Shown: piece by piece, positions 27,490-35,781 of the stretch
Layout of the letters: the number at the start of each line of letters is the position of its first letter
Position numbering within the stretch: the stretch's first letter is position 1
Assembly (NCBI GenBank): GCA_016709305.1
Contig: JADJNA010000026.1
Span: 1 to 64,000 of the forward strand
DNA: 64,000 nt
Reading direction: 5' to 3'
From: Candidatus Villigracilis saccharophilus
GTDB taxonomy: Bacteria; Chloroflexota; Anaerolineae; Anaerolineales; Villigracilaceae
The notes under the pieces: model-generated
What the model was told of the DNA's origin: nothing
Seen by the model: only the letters and a program-made list of their open reading frames with translations
Databases searched by the model: none
Translations under genes and position numbers: made by a program

Positions 27490-28622
27490 GGGGTTTCTCC
27501 TTGTGCAAGATCACTGCGGAAGTTTAATAATTTTTGCAGATGGGTATCGCCCGGCTGTCGTCTGCGGAAGGGTTTTGAAAACAGGCTGCTCTGCAGCGCG
27601 TGCATGTGGTCCATGTTGCGGGTCACATGCGCGGGCGGACGCGGCCTGGCATCCTGCAAGGCGCCGCTGCCGCTCTCCCAGGTCTCACCGCCATATTCGC
27701 GCGGCCAGAGCGGATAGGCGGCCATGTCCCATGCAGGCAGGTGGTTATTCTTCCAGGCGCGATGCCAGCGCCAGAAGGCCTCAAAGCGTGCAGCCCACAG
27801 ACCCCAGACCAGGTCGATCCGCATGGCCTCATCGCGCAGCAGTCCGAGCGTTTCGCTGCAGTGATGACAGATCGGGATGGCGTTCTCCGGACGCTGGTAG
27901 CGCCAGGTGATCTCGACCGGTGAGTTCCGCGATGGACGCAGGATCGGATGCCAGGAGCCGGGCTTGCCGCAGCGCATGCATTCGTGCGGAAATTCATGCT
28001 GCCAGGGGATGCCGGCCACCGAGGCGGCCACCAGTTCATCCAGATAGGGAGCTTCGGCTCGCAGGACCAGATGCGACAGGCGCACCGCGTTGTGTGGAAT
28101 GCTCCAGGAGTCGCAGAAGTCCAGAAGAAACCCCGCCGAACTCACGATCTGGCCGCGTTCCCAGGCTTCGAATTTTCTGCGTTGAATGGTGGTCCTGATC
28201 CGGCCGTGATGGGCATCGCGGATGCGGCGCATGTCGGCCACGGCTTCTGATAACAGCGCGAACAACAGGCTGTCCATGCCGGTGCCCGGATCGATCGCAC
28301 CGCTCTGGGGCAGGTCGGGGGCAACCGAAAGGATGGTCTGGATAAAAGGGCTGATATCAATTTTGGGCCCGCATTCAAGCACATACCGGCAGGGGGGCAT
28401 TTTGATGAATCTCCATTTTGAAATGATGTCATCAAACAAAACCTGCCCGTCTGAACTCAACCCAACCATCCGCATCGGCGGGCAGAAAAATGTGTGGAAT
28501 GTTCTGGCGGCTTCCGTTGGATAGACAAAGGCCAGCAGGTCGCGCTTAAGATCCCGCATGAACATCGCGCCCAGTGCGCGTTGATCGGAACTGACCAGGA
28601 AATGCAGTCGGATGTTATTCAT
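27486..28622 (-). CDS. Hypothetical protein with a zinc-ribbon-like cysteine pair
   Basis: 378 residues from the ATG at 28620-28622, which overlaps the upstream stop (ATGAATAA) and has GGAG nearby; four codons further up is a second ATG. It is soluble and rich in Trp and Arg. Two C-x2-C knuckles about 40 residues apart (CMRCGKPG and ICHHCSETL) suggest a zinc ribbon. I do not recognise the family. It lies between the replication-initiator-like gene and the TadC-like gene, linking the two functional halves of the operon. Confidence 0.6.
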   Translation of the reverse strand: MNNIRLHFLVSSDQRALGAMFMRDLKRDLLAFVYPTEAARTFHTFFCPPMRMVGLSSDGQVLFDDIISKWRFIKMPPCRYVLECGPKIDISPFIQTILSVAPDLPQSGAIDPGTGMDSLLFALLSEAVADMRRIRDAHHGRIRTTIQRRKFEAWERGQIVSSAGFLLDFCDSWSIPHNAVRLSHLVLRAEAPYLDELVAASVAGIPWQHEFPHECMRCGKPGSWHPILRPSRNSPVEITWRYQRPENAIPICHHCSETLGLLRDEAMRIDLVWGLWAARFEAFWRWHRAWKNNHLPAWDMAAYPLWPREYGGETWESGSGALQDARPRPPAHVTRNMDHMHALQSSLFSKPFRRRQPGDTHLQKLLNFRSDLAQGETP

Positions 28623-30537
28623 CGCCCTCTCCACAAAAAAGAATTTCGCGCACCGCGGCCAGGCGCGTATTACCCGCCCCCATCCCTTGGATCCACTCTG
28701 ACGCGAGCGGATGAACCGCCTGCGCGGGGATCTGATATGGTTTCGATGGCGCGCTGTTGATCAACGCCAACAGATCACAGGGCGGCAGGTCGGCCAGTTT
28801 TCGAAAGACACCGCGCGCTTCACGCAGTGGATGTTCACGCAGGCGGCTGATGGCGTATCCCAGGGGATCGGCGAGCTGTCCGCTGCGCGGGCTGGCCGCA
28901 TACAGCACCCAGGAGACGAAGGCGTGCGCGGAGGCCTGTACCTCCAGCAGTTCCTTCTGGACTTTTGGATGCACGTCATTTTGTGAAAGCAAACGCTTGA
29001 GCTCCCAGTGCGGCGGCGCCGCCTGCTCCGGTCTTTTCGCGCCATGCGCGTGTTGGGTGGTGGAAGTGTTTTTCTTGATGGTGTTTAAAGGGTGTTTTAA
29101 AGAGCTTAAATCCGTCCCATTTGCGTCTGCCATATCGCCCCCACCCGCGTCCGCTAAGAAGCCCATCCGCGTCTGTCTATTGCCCCCATCTGCGTCTGCC
29201 AAAATCGCCCCATCTGCGCCTGGCATATTGCTCCCATCCGCGTCCAGCGGTTCGTCCAGGAGTACCCGAAAGGTACGCGCCATGCTCTCCACGCGCAGAT
29301 CCAGATAGGGAGTCGCGGGTGAACTTTCCAGTTCGACCAGGAAAGAGCACAGATCCCCTCCGCGTTTTTGTGTTTTCCATTGCGGGTTGAGCCAGGCCTG
29401 AATGGTCTTATACCTTCCCGACCCGCACAGCCGCGCCATTTCCAGGTAGCCATTCCTGAAGGTGACAGTCTCGCGTCGTTCGCCGGTCCTGGCATTCAAA
29501 TAGGCCATGTCACGCGCGACGGTCACCAGCCAGGCCTGGGCGGGAGTCAGGTTATATTTCCGGATGGTCTCGGTGATGAAGTAATGCGGGATGTGAATGT
29601 CGCCCAGGCAGTTCACGATGCGCCTGTGCAGCTCCTGAGCCAGATGATCCACATCAGAGGAATACGAACTGCCCGCTTCAAAACGCGCCATGTCCATCAC
29701 GCTATTAAATTGCAGGCCAAGGCTCGAAGACTCGACCGGCCTGAGCAGCTCCACCGGATCATCCACGGCCAGTAATTCCTGCAGGGCCTGCGACAGGGAC
29801 CTGCCTTGCTCCAAAAAATTCTTCAGGGCGAAGTAGACCGCCTGCGCATCCGCGCGGGTCAGTCTCGGGGTCATGAAGACGCGGTAGCGGATCGGAATGC
29901 GATGCGGCCGGCCATCGCGCCCGCGATGGTATGTGCGTTGAGCGGGGGGATCGATGCGCTGCACCAGTCCGTCGAGTTGCGATTGGATTCCCGCCTGGGC
30001 GAGCAAGCGCCAGAAAGCGCCGCTGCTGATACTGCTGAAACGCATGACCTGCCGGCTGAATAACGGCAGGGATTGATTTTCAGCCGCATGCATCGCCCAG
30101 GCCGCCTGATGAAATCCGATATATAACCAGACGGCCTTCGGACCGATCTCCATTCCGAGGCGGCGCAGGTAGCCCTTCACCACCACCTGCCTGTGAGGTT
30201 GCACGATCCTGTCGTAATCCAGCCATTGGACCGGCTCGATGCCAACTTCCTCCTCCGCTGCCTGCGGTTCCTCCACCCCGCTGTCGCGCGCAACAAATCG
30301 AATGGAAACGGAACGGCCTGTGATCGCGTTTAAGATGATCTGGATCTTGTCCTTCATGCGCGCCTCGAGCCACTCGCGCGCAAATGCAGTGCGGGTCGCG
30401 ATGGTGATTCCATCCTGCCCTGCCGTCTGGATCTCGATATCGCGCACCCAGTTCTCAAATTGCGCGCGCGGCAGGTCGGCCTTTAGTTGCGCAAGCAGCA
30501 CTTCCCGCACTGCCTGGTTGGTTTGTTCAGTATTCAT
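28615..30537 (-). CDS. Replication-initiator-like protein with DnaA domain I-like N-terminus
   Basis: 640 residues. The first 80 match the DnaA N-terminal domain in pattern: LLAQLKADLPRAQFENWVRD followed by ITIATRTAFAREWLEARMKD. The AAA+ and DNA-binding domains of DnaA are absent. The rest contains a winged-helix-like region (residues 120-250, RLTRADAQAVYFALKNFLEQ) as in plasmid initiators, then a low-complexity repeat (about residues 430-477) and a helical C-terminus. Gene context (ParA, DNA-binding-like protein) supports a role in starting replication of a mobile element. The specific family is not certain. Confidence 0.5.
   Translation of the reverse strand: MNTEQTNQAVREVLLAQLKADLPRAQFENWVRDIEIQTAGQDGITIATRTAFAREWLEARMKDKIQIILNAITGRSVSIRFVARDSGVEEPQAAEEEVGIEPVQWLDYDRIVQPHRQVVVKGYLRRLGMEIGPKAVWLYIGFHQAAWAMHAAENQSLPLFSRQVMRFSSISSGAFWRLLAQAGIQSQLDGLVQRIDPPAQRTYHRGRDGRPHRIPIRYRVFMTPRLTRADAQAVYFALKNFLEQGRSLSQALQELLAVDDPVELLRPVESSSLGLQFNSVMDMARFEAGSSYSSDVDHLAQELHRRIVNCLGDIHIPHYFITETIRKYNLTPAQAWLVTVARDMAYLNARTGERRETVTFRNGYLEMARLCGSGRYKTIQAWLNPQWKTQKRGGDLCSFLVELESSPATPYLDLRVESMARTFRVLLDEPLDADGSNMPGADGAILADADGGNRQTRMGFLADAGGGDMADANGTDLSSLKHPLNTIKKNTSTTQHAHGAKRPEQAAPPHWELKRLLSQNDVHPKVQKELLEVQASAHAFVSWVLYAASPRSGQLADPLGYAISRLREHPLREARGVFRKLADLPPCDLLALINSAPSKPYQIPAQAVHPLASEWIQGMGAGNTRLAAVREILFCGEGDE
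29116..29250 (-). repeat. Coding minisatellite, six units of about 24 bp
   Basis: Six copies of a unit whose plus-strand core is CCCATCTGCGTCTG, starting at 29116, 29140, 29162, 29185, 29209 and 29233. The encoded units are eight residues, of the form ADADGGNx. The third copy is out of phase (periods of 22 and 23 on its sides) and reads QTRMGFL instead; the following copies return to frame. Confidence 0.8.
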
Positions 30538-31280
30538 TTTTTGGACTCCAGTAGAGATTGCCTGCCTGGCATTTTCTTTCGGCGCATGCGGGATGATGGA
30601 CGGTTGCGTGGATGCAGGGCGGGCGGATCGTGGACGGCACCTGGACCGGACCGACTGCGCGCTCCATCCAGTTCCCCATCAACAAATTTTTTCGGGCCGG
30701 TTAATTTCAGGGTATAGCTCGTCGATTTCTGCACAGGTTCAAGCTTCACCAGATCTGATCGATAGGCGGTCAGTCCAAAGCGCAGCAACGCCGATACCAG
30801 TTCGCCCAGGGGCACATTCAAGCCGTCTTCCGAAGCCAGCGCGGATATTTCCTGTTTCAGCTCGGGCTGGAAATTACGCCAGGTGACGATCACCCGCCAC
30901 AGGGCTGCTGAATGTTTGCCGCCTTTGGGTCTGGCGGCGGCTTCGTATTTGATGAAAGCTTCAGAACTTGGAAAGAGGGTCATGCGCATTCGATATGGCT
31001 GGTGGCGCGGGTTCAGACTCAAGTCCCCGACCGCATAGGCTCGCAGAGCGTACCCGATCAAGGCGCACGCGACCTCGCCTGCGGGTACAAATAATTCCTG
31101 TGCGATCGCTTTCACTTTGAGCGCCAGCTTTGGATCTACTCCACGATAGACTGCCTTGTGACTGAGGTGTTCCTTTTCCCACTGGCGCCTGCGCTTGCGC
31201 GGCGCTTCATAAATACCGGGCGGATTGCAAGCCAGGTAAGTCTGCGCGGCATCATCAAAGGGGTTGCGTCTGTTGCTCAT
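30534..31280 (-). CDS. Duplicated DNA-binding-like protein beside parA
   Basis: 248 residues. Two segments repeat each other: LALKVKAIAQELFVPAGEVA leading to ALIGYALRAYAVGDLSLNP, and PELKQEISALASEDGLNVPL leading to ALLRFGLTAYRSDLVKLEP. The helical repeats resemble ribbon-helix-helix or partition-type binding units, and both ends are very basic. Located ten bases after the end of parA and overlapping the initiator gene by four. A ParB-like or copy-control role is plausible but inferred from position; there is no ParB motif. Confidence 0.5.
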   Translation of the reverse strand: MSNRRNPFDDAAQTYLACNPPGIYEAPRKRRRQWEKEHLSHKAVYRGVDPKLALKVKAIAQELFVPAGEVACALIGYALRAYAVGDLSLNPRHQPYRMRMTLFPSSEAFIKYEAAARPKGGKHSAALWRVIVTWRNFQPELKQEISALASEDGLNVPLGELVSALLRFGLTAYRSDLVKLEPVQKSTSYTLKLTGPKKFVDGELDGARSRSGPGAVHDPPALHPRNRPSSRMRRKKMPGRQSLLESKK

Positions 31281-31289
31281 GCCGGCCTC

Positions 31290-32060
31290 CTAAAATTTCA
31301 TGACATGCGCGCTCAGGGCTTGATATTCCTTCGCGGCCCGGCAGAGCGGGTCTGCCTCCAGGATGGTCCTGCCTTCGGCTGCGCATTCACGCAGGATGGT
31401 GGCGCGGTGGATCGGGGACAGGATGCTGGAGGAGAATCGCTCGCGCAGGTCGTCCAGCGCGGCCGCGCTTTCAGGGGTCTGTTCATCATAAAATGTTGGC
31501 AGGATGCCCAGCAGTTTCCCGCGCCACTCCTTCTTCTCCTGCAGGATGCTCAGCATCAGCAAAACCATGGAGACCCCATCGGATAACAGGAATTCGGTAG
31601 CGCTCGGGACGATCACCAGATCGGAAGCCCAGACCGCGCGTTCCTGGATCCCACCCACGCTCGGCGCGGTATCAAAGATGATGTAATGCAAACTCTCCTT
31701 GAAGAAGCGGCTGATCGAGGTTCGTATCGCCGAGATGGGTTGGTTCTGCGCGTTCAATACGGTTTGCGCAGCCATGGTCTGCTGGTCGCCGGGGATGTAA
31801 TACAGCGCCTCTCGCCCGGAAGTCCGCACCCAGGAGCGCACGAATGTCGTCTCCTGCGGGCTGTCTCCCATTGTCAGTAGATGAAAGACACCTGGTTCAG
31901 GATTGCGTCCCAGCGCGGTGGCGCACTGGCCCTGCGGGTCAAGATCGATCAGCAGGACCCGCCTGCCTTTTTGAACCAGGCCGTGCGCCAGGGATACGGC
32001 GCTGGTGGTCTTGCCGACCCCGCCTTTTTGATTTGCGATACAGATCACTTTTGTTGCCAT
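31290..32060 (-). CDS. parA: ParA family partition ATPase
   Basis: 256 residues, the size of a chromosomal/plasmid Soj-type ParA without an N-terminal helix-turn-helix. The deviant Walker A is ANQKGGVGKTTSAVSLAHGL, the switch I/Walker A' region is LLIDLDPQGQCATALG, and Walker B is YIIFDTAPSVG. It should segregate DNA or position a complex along the cell; Tad systems also use a ParA relative (TadZ) for pilus localisation, so either role fits here. Its start overlaps the end of a small membrane-protein frame. Confidence 0.85.
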   Translation of the reverse strand: MATKVICIANQKGGVGKTTSAVSLAHGLVQKGRRVLLIDLDPQGQCATALGRNPEPGVFHLLTMGDSPQETTFVRSWVRTSGREALYYIPGDQQTMAAQTVLNAQNQPISAIRTSISRFFKESLHYIIFDTAPSVGGIQERAVWASDLVIVPSATEFLLSDGVSMVLLMLSILQEKKEWRGKLLGILPTFYDEQTPESAAALDDLRERFSSSILSPIHRATILRECAAEGRTILEADPLCRAAKEYQALSAHVMKF

Positions 32061-32182
32061 GAGGTTTTATCCTTATCTGAATTGAACGGACGCCGCAGGT
32101 GGTTTAGCAGAAGAAAGAACAGCAGCCCGAGCGCGAGCGGAGCGATGCAGGTGGCCAGGCCGGCCAGAAGACCCGTCGTCAT
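32045..32182 (-). CDS. Possible 45-residue membrane protein
   Basis: Reading from the ATG at 32180-32182, one base after the preceding stop, gives one long hydrophobic helix (LATCIAPLALGLLFFLLL) and a basic tail, ending inside the first codons of parA. Spacing and overlap fit an operon member. It is short, so coding is unproven. Confidence 0.4.
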   Translation of the reverse strand: MTTGLLAGLATCIAPLALGLLFFLLLNHLRRPFNSDKDKTSWQQK

Positions 32183-32183
32183 G

Positions 32184-32396
32184 TCAGCCTGCGGGGAGCG
32201 GACTGTCCGGGGCGGTCGTCCATGCTTCGGTTTGTTGGGTGGCGGCCGGCTGTGTGCCTTCGATCAGCCCCAGCTTTTCCAGTTCCGTACGGATGATCAG
32301 CGCGGCCTGCGCCTTGGGCACGCGGTACTCACGCTGCGCCAGATGGTGGAGCGCAGAGAGTTCCTGTTCCCGCAGATAGATGATGACTTTTGGCAT
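32184..32396 (-). CDS. Small ribbon-helix-helix-like protein
   Basis: 70 residues from the ATG at 32394-32396 with GAGG upstream. The start MPKVIIYLREQELSALHHLA followed by VPKAQAALIIRTELEKLG has the strand plus two helices of CopG/Arc-type regulators. The C-terminal third is a polar tail. First gene of the parA operon, so it may autoregulate the operon. A terminator-like hairpin ends just before its ribosome site. Confidence 0.6.
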   Translation of the reverse strand: MPKVIIYLREQELSALHHLAQREYRVPKAQAALIIRTELEKLGLIEGTQPAATQQTEAWTTAPDSPLPAG

Positions 32397-32417
32397 ATGC
32401 ACCTCGTTAAAAAAATA

Positions 32418-32441
32418 AAGAGCCGTGTTGGTACGGCTCTT
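32418..32441 (-). terminator. Leader terminator (attenuator-like) before the parA operon
   Basis: AAGAGCCGT and its complement form a nine-base stem around a six-base loop. On the minus strand TATTTTTTT follows immediately, then the ribosome site of the small RHH-like gene. The nearest upstream minus-strand gene ends at 32944 and has its own terminator at 32893-32925. Confidence 0.55.
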
Positions 32442-32552
32442 GTATCAGGCGCGAGTCAAATTTGTTTCCAGTTTGATATCCAGGAATTGTATGAAAATTC
32501 AAGCGGGCATCTTTTCTGTGAATGGCAGCCTGGCCTGGCACTTTATGGAAAT

Positions 32553-32593
32553 GCAAAGACCTGAACTGCGCGTTACACAGTTCAGGTCTTTGC
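32553..32593. repeat. Inverted repeat with 16-bp arms
   Basis: GCAAAGACCTGAACTG and its exact complement separated by nine bases, in the gap between the parA operon and the OYE gene. It is not followed by a clear U run. Besides this, the gap 32397-32943 holds the hairpins at 32418 and 32893 and one doubtful small frame. Confidence 0.5.
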
Positions 32594-32698
32594 TATTAAT
32601 GAACCTGGTCATCAAATACACGAGGATGCTGAACATGGAATACTACGATGTGTCAGCCCTGGATGTGAAGGGCGAAAAGGTGCAGGTCAAAATTGAAG

Positions 32699-32912
32699 AT
32701 GGCGCCACCGAATGGAGCAGCCCTTCGACAACATGATCCTTCAGTTGAACATAGGGAACTGCGCTACTGCCTTTTGATCACTGCGGTCGTCCTGACAGTC
32801 GGCCTTGCTGATTTTTTTTTGGGCGGGACTGTGCACATTCCCGCTGTTGATATTCGTGGTCTATCGCGCCATGCTTAAATTTTTCCCGCATGAAAAAGAA
32901 CCCGTCGGGTAG
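32699..32912 (+). pseudogene. Possible small two-helix membrane protein, frameshifted
   Basis: Removing one T from the T9 run at 32812-32820 yields about 70 residues ending in two hydrophobic helices: CLLITAVVLTVGLADFFWAG and CTFPLLIFVVYRAMLKFFPH. The stop lies inside the downstream terminator stem, which is unusual. No ribosome site is obvious. A weak candidate. Confidence 0.25.
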
Positions 32913-32925
32913 ACGGGTTCTTTTT
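32893..32925. terminator. Bidirectional intrinsic terminator
   Basis: AAAAAGAACCCGTC and its perfect complement make a 14-base stem with a five-base loop and A/T runs at both ends. It lies 19 bases beyond the OYE gene stop on the minus strand and serves it. Confidence 0.85.
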
Positions 32926-32943
32926 CCAATCATTCATGAAGTT

Positions 32944-33996
32944 CTAAAAGGCGCGCAGATATTGGGAAGGGATTGGCGCGGCTTGTTTCAGGACCTGCGC
33001 GGCATGCAGCGGCCAGTATGGATCGCGAAGAAATTCACGGCCCAGCAGAACCAGATCTGCCCGCCCGTTGCGAATGATCTCGTCGGCCTGGAAGGCGGCG
33101 GTGATCATTCCGACTGCGGCCGTCATAATATTTGCCCCCTGTCGTACGGATTCTGAAATTGGAACCTGGTAGCCCGCTCCCACCGGGATGATGGCCTGCG
33201 CGGCATTGCCTCCCGATGAACAATCGATCAGGTCAACGCCTTCCGTTTTCAAGCGCCTGGCCAGCTCGACGGAATCTGCCACCTCCCAACCGCCCTCCAC
33301 CCAGTCCGTGCCTGAAATGCGCACGGTCAGCGGCAGGCGCTCCGGCCAGACGGCCCGTACCGCCTGGATGGTTTCCACCAGAAAACGGATGCGGTTGTCA
33401 AAGCTGCCCCCATACTGATCGGTCCTGCGATTGGAGAGCGGGGAATAGAAATTGTGGATCAGGTAGCCGTGCGCGGCATGCACTTCAAGCCACTCAAAGC
33501 CGGCCGCCAGCGCCCGTTCCGCCCCGCTGCGAAAGGATCTTTGAACCTCAAGAATATCCTGCAGGCTCATCTCATGCGGCACTGGATAGCCATTCTTAAA
33601 AGCGATCGGGCTCGCGCCGATGGGCAGCCAGGTTTCGTTTTTTTCCTGCGGGTTTTCCCAGGGTCGCTTGTCCCCGGCCTTGCGACCGGCGTGTGCGATC
33701 TGTATTCCAGGCACCGCGCCGCTGTCTTTTATTACCCTGGTGACGCGCTGCAGGGGGACGATATGTTCGTCGGACCAGATGCCGACATCATGCGAGGTGA
33801 TCCGCCCGCGCGGTTCGACCGCGGTTGCTTCCGCGATCACCAGGCCGGCCCCGCCTGTGGCGCGCGCGCCAAGATGGGTGACCTGCCAGTCGTTTGAAAA
33901 ACCGTCGACATAACTGTACATACACATCGGGGAAACCCCGATGCGGTTACGCAGTGTAATCCCTCGCACGGTCAGTGGTTCGAAAAGGTGGGGCAT
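32944..33996 (-). CDS. Old yellow enzyme family NAD(P)H:flavin oxidoreductase (YqjM-like)
   Basis: 350 residues from the ATG at 33994-33996, which has GGAG seven bases upstream; longer readings are unsupported. The start MPHLFEPLTVRGITLRNRIG and VSPMCMYSYVDG are typical of the YqjM subgroup, including the flavin-contacting Cys. Further landmarks are EATAVEPRGRIT, the HAGRKA motif, and VHAAHGYLIHNFYSPLSNRR with FMN- and substrate-binding His. C-terminal GREFLRDPYWPLHAA is also standard. The enzyme reduces activated C=C bonds with FMN. It stands alone with its own terminator. Confidence 0.9.
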   Translation of the reverse strand: MPHLFEPLTVRGITLRNRIGVSPMCMYSYVDGFSNDWQVTHLGARATGGAGLVIAEATAVEPRGRITSHDVGIWSDEHIVPLQRVTRVIKDSGAVPGIQIAHAGRKAGDKRPWENPQEKNETWLPIGASPIAFKNGYPVPHEMSLQDILEVQRSFRSGAERALAAGFEWLEVHAAHGYLIHNFYSPLSNRRTDQYGGSFDNRIRFLVETIQAVRAVWPERLPLTVRISGTDWVEGGWEVADSVELARRLKTEGVDLIDCSSGGNAAQAIIPVGAGYQVPISESVRQGANIMTAAVGMITAAFQADEIIRNGRADLVLLGREFLRDPYWPLHAAQVLKQAAPIPSQYLRAF

Positions 33997-34055
33997 ACAT
34001 TTCTCCGCTACAGATTTTTTGGATACCCTTAAAGTATATCCCCATCCGGTTGGGT

Positions 34056-34664
34056 TTATGCTGGTGGTTTTTTGGATTGTGCGCGCCGCCGCAGTTCCGC
34101 GATCGCGCGCGGACGCCAGGTATTGTAATAGGTCTGTTCTGAGACGATCGGGGATCCGTCCGCGTTGGTGCCCAGATGGTCGGCGATCAGGTCGGCCAGC
34201 GTGAAGCCGTCGCGGATCGGATCGCGATTTTCCCATTGCGCTGCGATCGGCAGCCAGCGATCGAGTGTGAAGACGGGTTTTCTGCCGCGCCGGGTTGGCA
34301 GGTCCAGCAGCACCAGTGGGTCCGTGGGGACCTCTTGTTTATGCCCTTCCTCTTCCAGGGCATATCCCCATAGATTCAAAATGATCTCGGCCCAACTTCC
34401 TTCTTCGACACACTGGAAAATGGAGTTCTTTTTGCGGATCATGCGGTCGACCCAGTGTCCCAGGCAGATGCCTGTCAGGGCCAGACCTGTTAATAGCAGG
34501 ATGTGATAGGCGATGGCTGCCTGGGCCAGCGGGTGGTCCAGGTTCGCTTCAAAGGTGCGGTAGAACCAGCGCAGATCCAGGAAAACGATTAACAGCATGC
34601 TGCCGTGAAAGACAAGCAGCAGGATGATCTTGATCGAGGTGTATTTTCTGGAATTCGTTATCAT
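34056..34664 (-). CDS. Hypothetical membrane protein
   Basis: 202 residues from the ATG at 34662-34664 with AAGGA upstream. Two N-terminal membrane helices (IKIILLLVFHGSMLLIVFLD; ILLLTGLALTGICLGHWVD) precede a soluble domain of about 120 residues with an acidic start and a basic end (RAIAELRRRAQSKKP). I do not recognise the family. It sits between the LuxR-type regulator and the OYE gene on the same strand. Confidence 0.6.
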   Translation of the reverse strand: MITNSRKYTSIKIILLLVFHGSMLLIVFLDLRWFYRTFEANLDHPLAQAAIAYHILLLTGLALTGICLGHWVDRMIRKKNSIFQCVEEGSWAEIILNLWGYALEEEGHKQEVPTDPLVLLDLPTRRGRKPVFTLDRWLPIAAQWENRDPIRDGFTLADLIADHLGTNADGSPIVSEQTYYNTWRPRAIAELRRRAQSKKPPA

Positions 34665-34853
34665 ATTTTTTCCTTGCCACCCCGGGATCTGGAATCCATT
34701 CACGTCGGGTCACACGTTCGCCGCGAAATCCGTTCGCTGCGAGTGTCCTGGGTGGGAGTGTGACGATGTAGCAAGCATAGCCGCTGGCAGCATAAAAAAA
34801 TATCCGCCTGACGGCAGATATTTTGGCGGATATATCGGCGTATGCCGCGCGGT

Positions 34854-35342
34854 CTACCTGTATATGGTTCTGGGCGGCAGGGGGGTGGGTAATTGGCGGC
34901 GCATCTCCCACCAGGTCTGGAAATCCCAATCCCTTAACGCGAGGCGGATCGCGTGGCGGTCGCGCAAATTAAATTTCTTGAAGATATTTTCCAGGTGGGA
35001 TTTCACTGTGCCGTTGGCGATCCCCAACACTTCGGCGATCTGATAATTCCGATGATCCATGCACACCAGCGCGACCACTTCCTTCTCGCGCGGGCTGAGC
35101 GAATACCAGTGCTGCAGATCATCGCGTTCCTTGTCAAGTTGCTGCGGATGACGGCCGTCGAGCTCGACCAGAGTCAGTTCTTCATCGGAAAGATTTCCTG
35201 TGTCAAAAGAGAATCCCCGTGTACCTTCCTGCTTATCCTCTTCTTTTTTCTTGAAAAGATCCCGTAGGTGTTTTGGAAAGAATGATCGCATTGAATCCCG
35301 GAGACCAATATTGTTCAACACTCCATTGATCATTAATTTCAT
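34854..35342 (-). CDS. LuxR-type HTH regulator
   Basis: 162 residues (an internal ATG at 35291 would give 145 and aligns better with its paralogue). The C-terminus is a LuxR/GerE domain: WYSLSPREKEVVALVCMDHR, then IAEVLGIANGTVKSHLENIF with the recognition helix, and KKFNLRDRHAIRLALRDWDF. The N-terminal part is basic and not a receiver domain. It is a paralogue of the frameshifted regulator at 15488-15903. Palindromic sites lie upstream, so it may regulate itself. Confidence 0.8.
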   Translation of the reverse strand: MKLMINGVLNNIGLRDSMRSFFPKHLRDLFKKKEEDKQEGTRGFSFDTGNLSDEELTLVELDGRHPQQLDKERDDLQHWYSLSPREKEVVALVCMDHRNYQIAEVLGIANGTVKSHLENIFKKFNLRDRHAIRLALRDWDFQTWWEMRRQLPTPLPPRTIYR

Positions 35343-35366
35343 CCATCAATGGAACATTGAGTCTAA

Positions 35367-35384
35367 TAGAACAATTGTTCTATG
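35367..35384. promoter_or_regulatory. 18-bp palindrome upstream of the LuxR-type gene
   Basis: ATAGAACAATTGTTCTAT, a perfect palindrome 25 bases before the first possible start of the LuxR-type gene. A second inverted pair, TCCATTGAT (35322-35330) and ATCAATGGA (35346-35354), lies next to it. Both fit an operator region. The rest of the 35343-35829 gap shows only the terminator at 35782. Confidence 0.45.
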
Positions 35385-35781
35385 TCAAGCATGGATTTTT
35401 CACCCTGAATTCTCATCCCCAGACCGGGCTTCGCCTTGGGTTGACGCTTGACTCACGCCTTGTGAAACGGGGATGCGCGATCAATTCAACAGAGACTCAA
35501 GATGAAAAAAAACAAGTGACCGATCTCCTGGGTTGGGTGAATATTTTTCACAACAACTTCTTTCGTTATCGCCCGATCGGAATGGGGAATTTTTCTATTC
35601 GGTCATTAATCATTTTGCGGAGGAGCGTATCTCCGCTACACCCCGGACCGCATGCTGCAGGGCGGAGAACTCGCGCAAGGATAACGCCTTCAAATCAAAC
35701 CGCAGCGCAGGAAAAAATTTGCAGACATGGAGCGTTTTTTTTCAGAGTTCCGATATTTGTTTCGGTTCTTTGATCTTAAAT

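Noticed and set aside
29116..29250. Short regularly spaced repeats resembling a CRISPR array
   Set aside because: Units of about 24 bases are directly adjacent, without unique spacers, and are translated in frame as ADADGG repeats within a long gene.
34056..34236. Upstream extension of the OYE gene to 34236
   Set aside because: The added 80 residues are Arg-rich and overlap the neighbouring gene; the ATG at 33996 has GGAG and the conserved family start.
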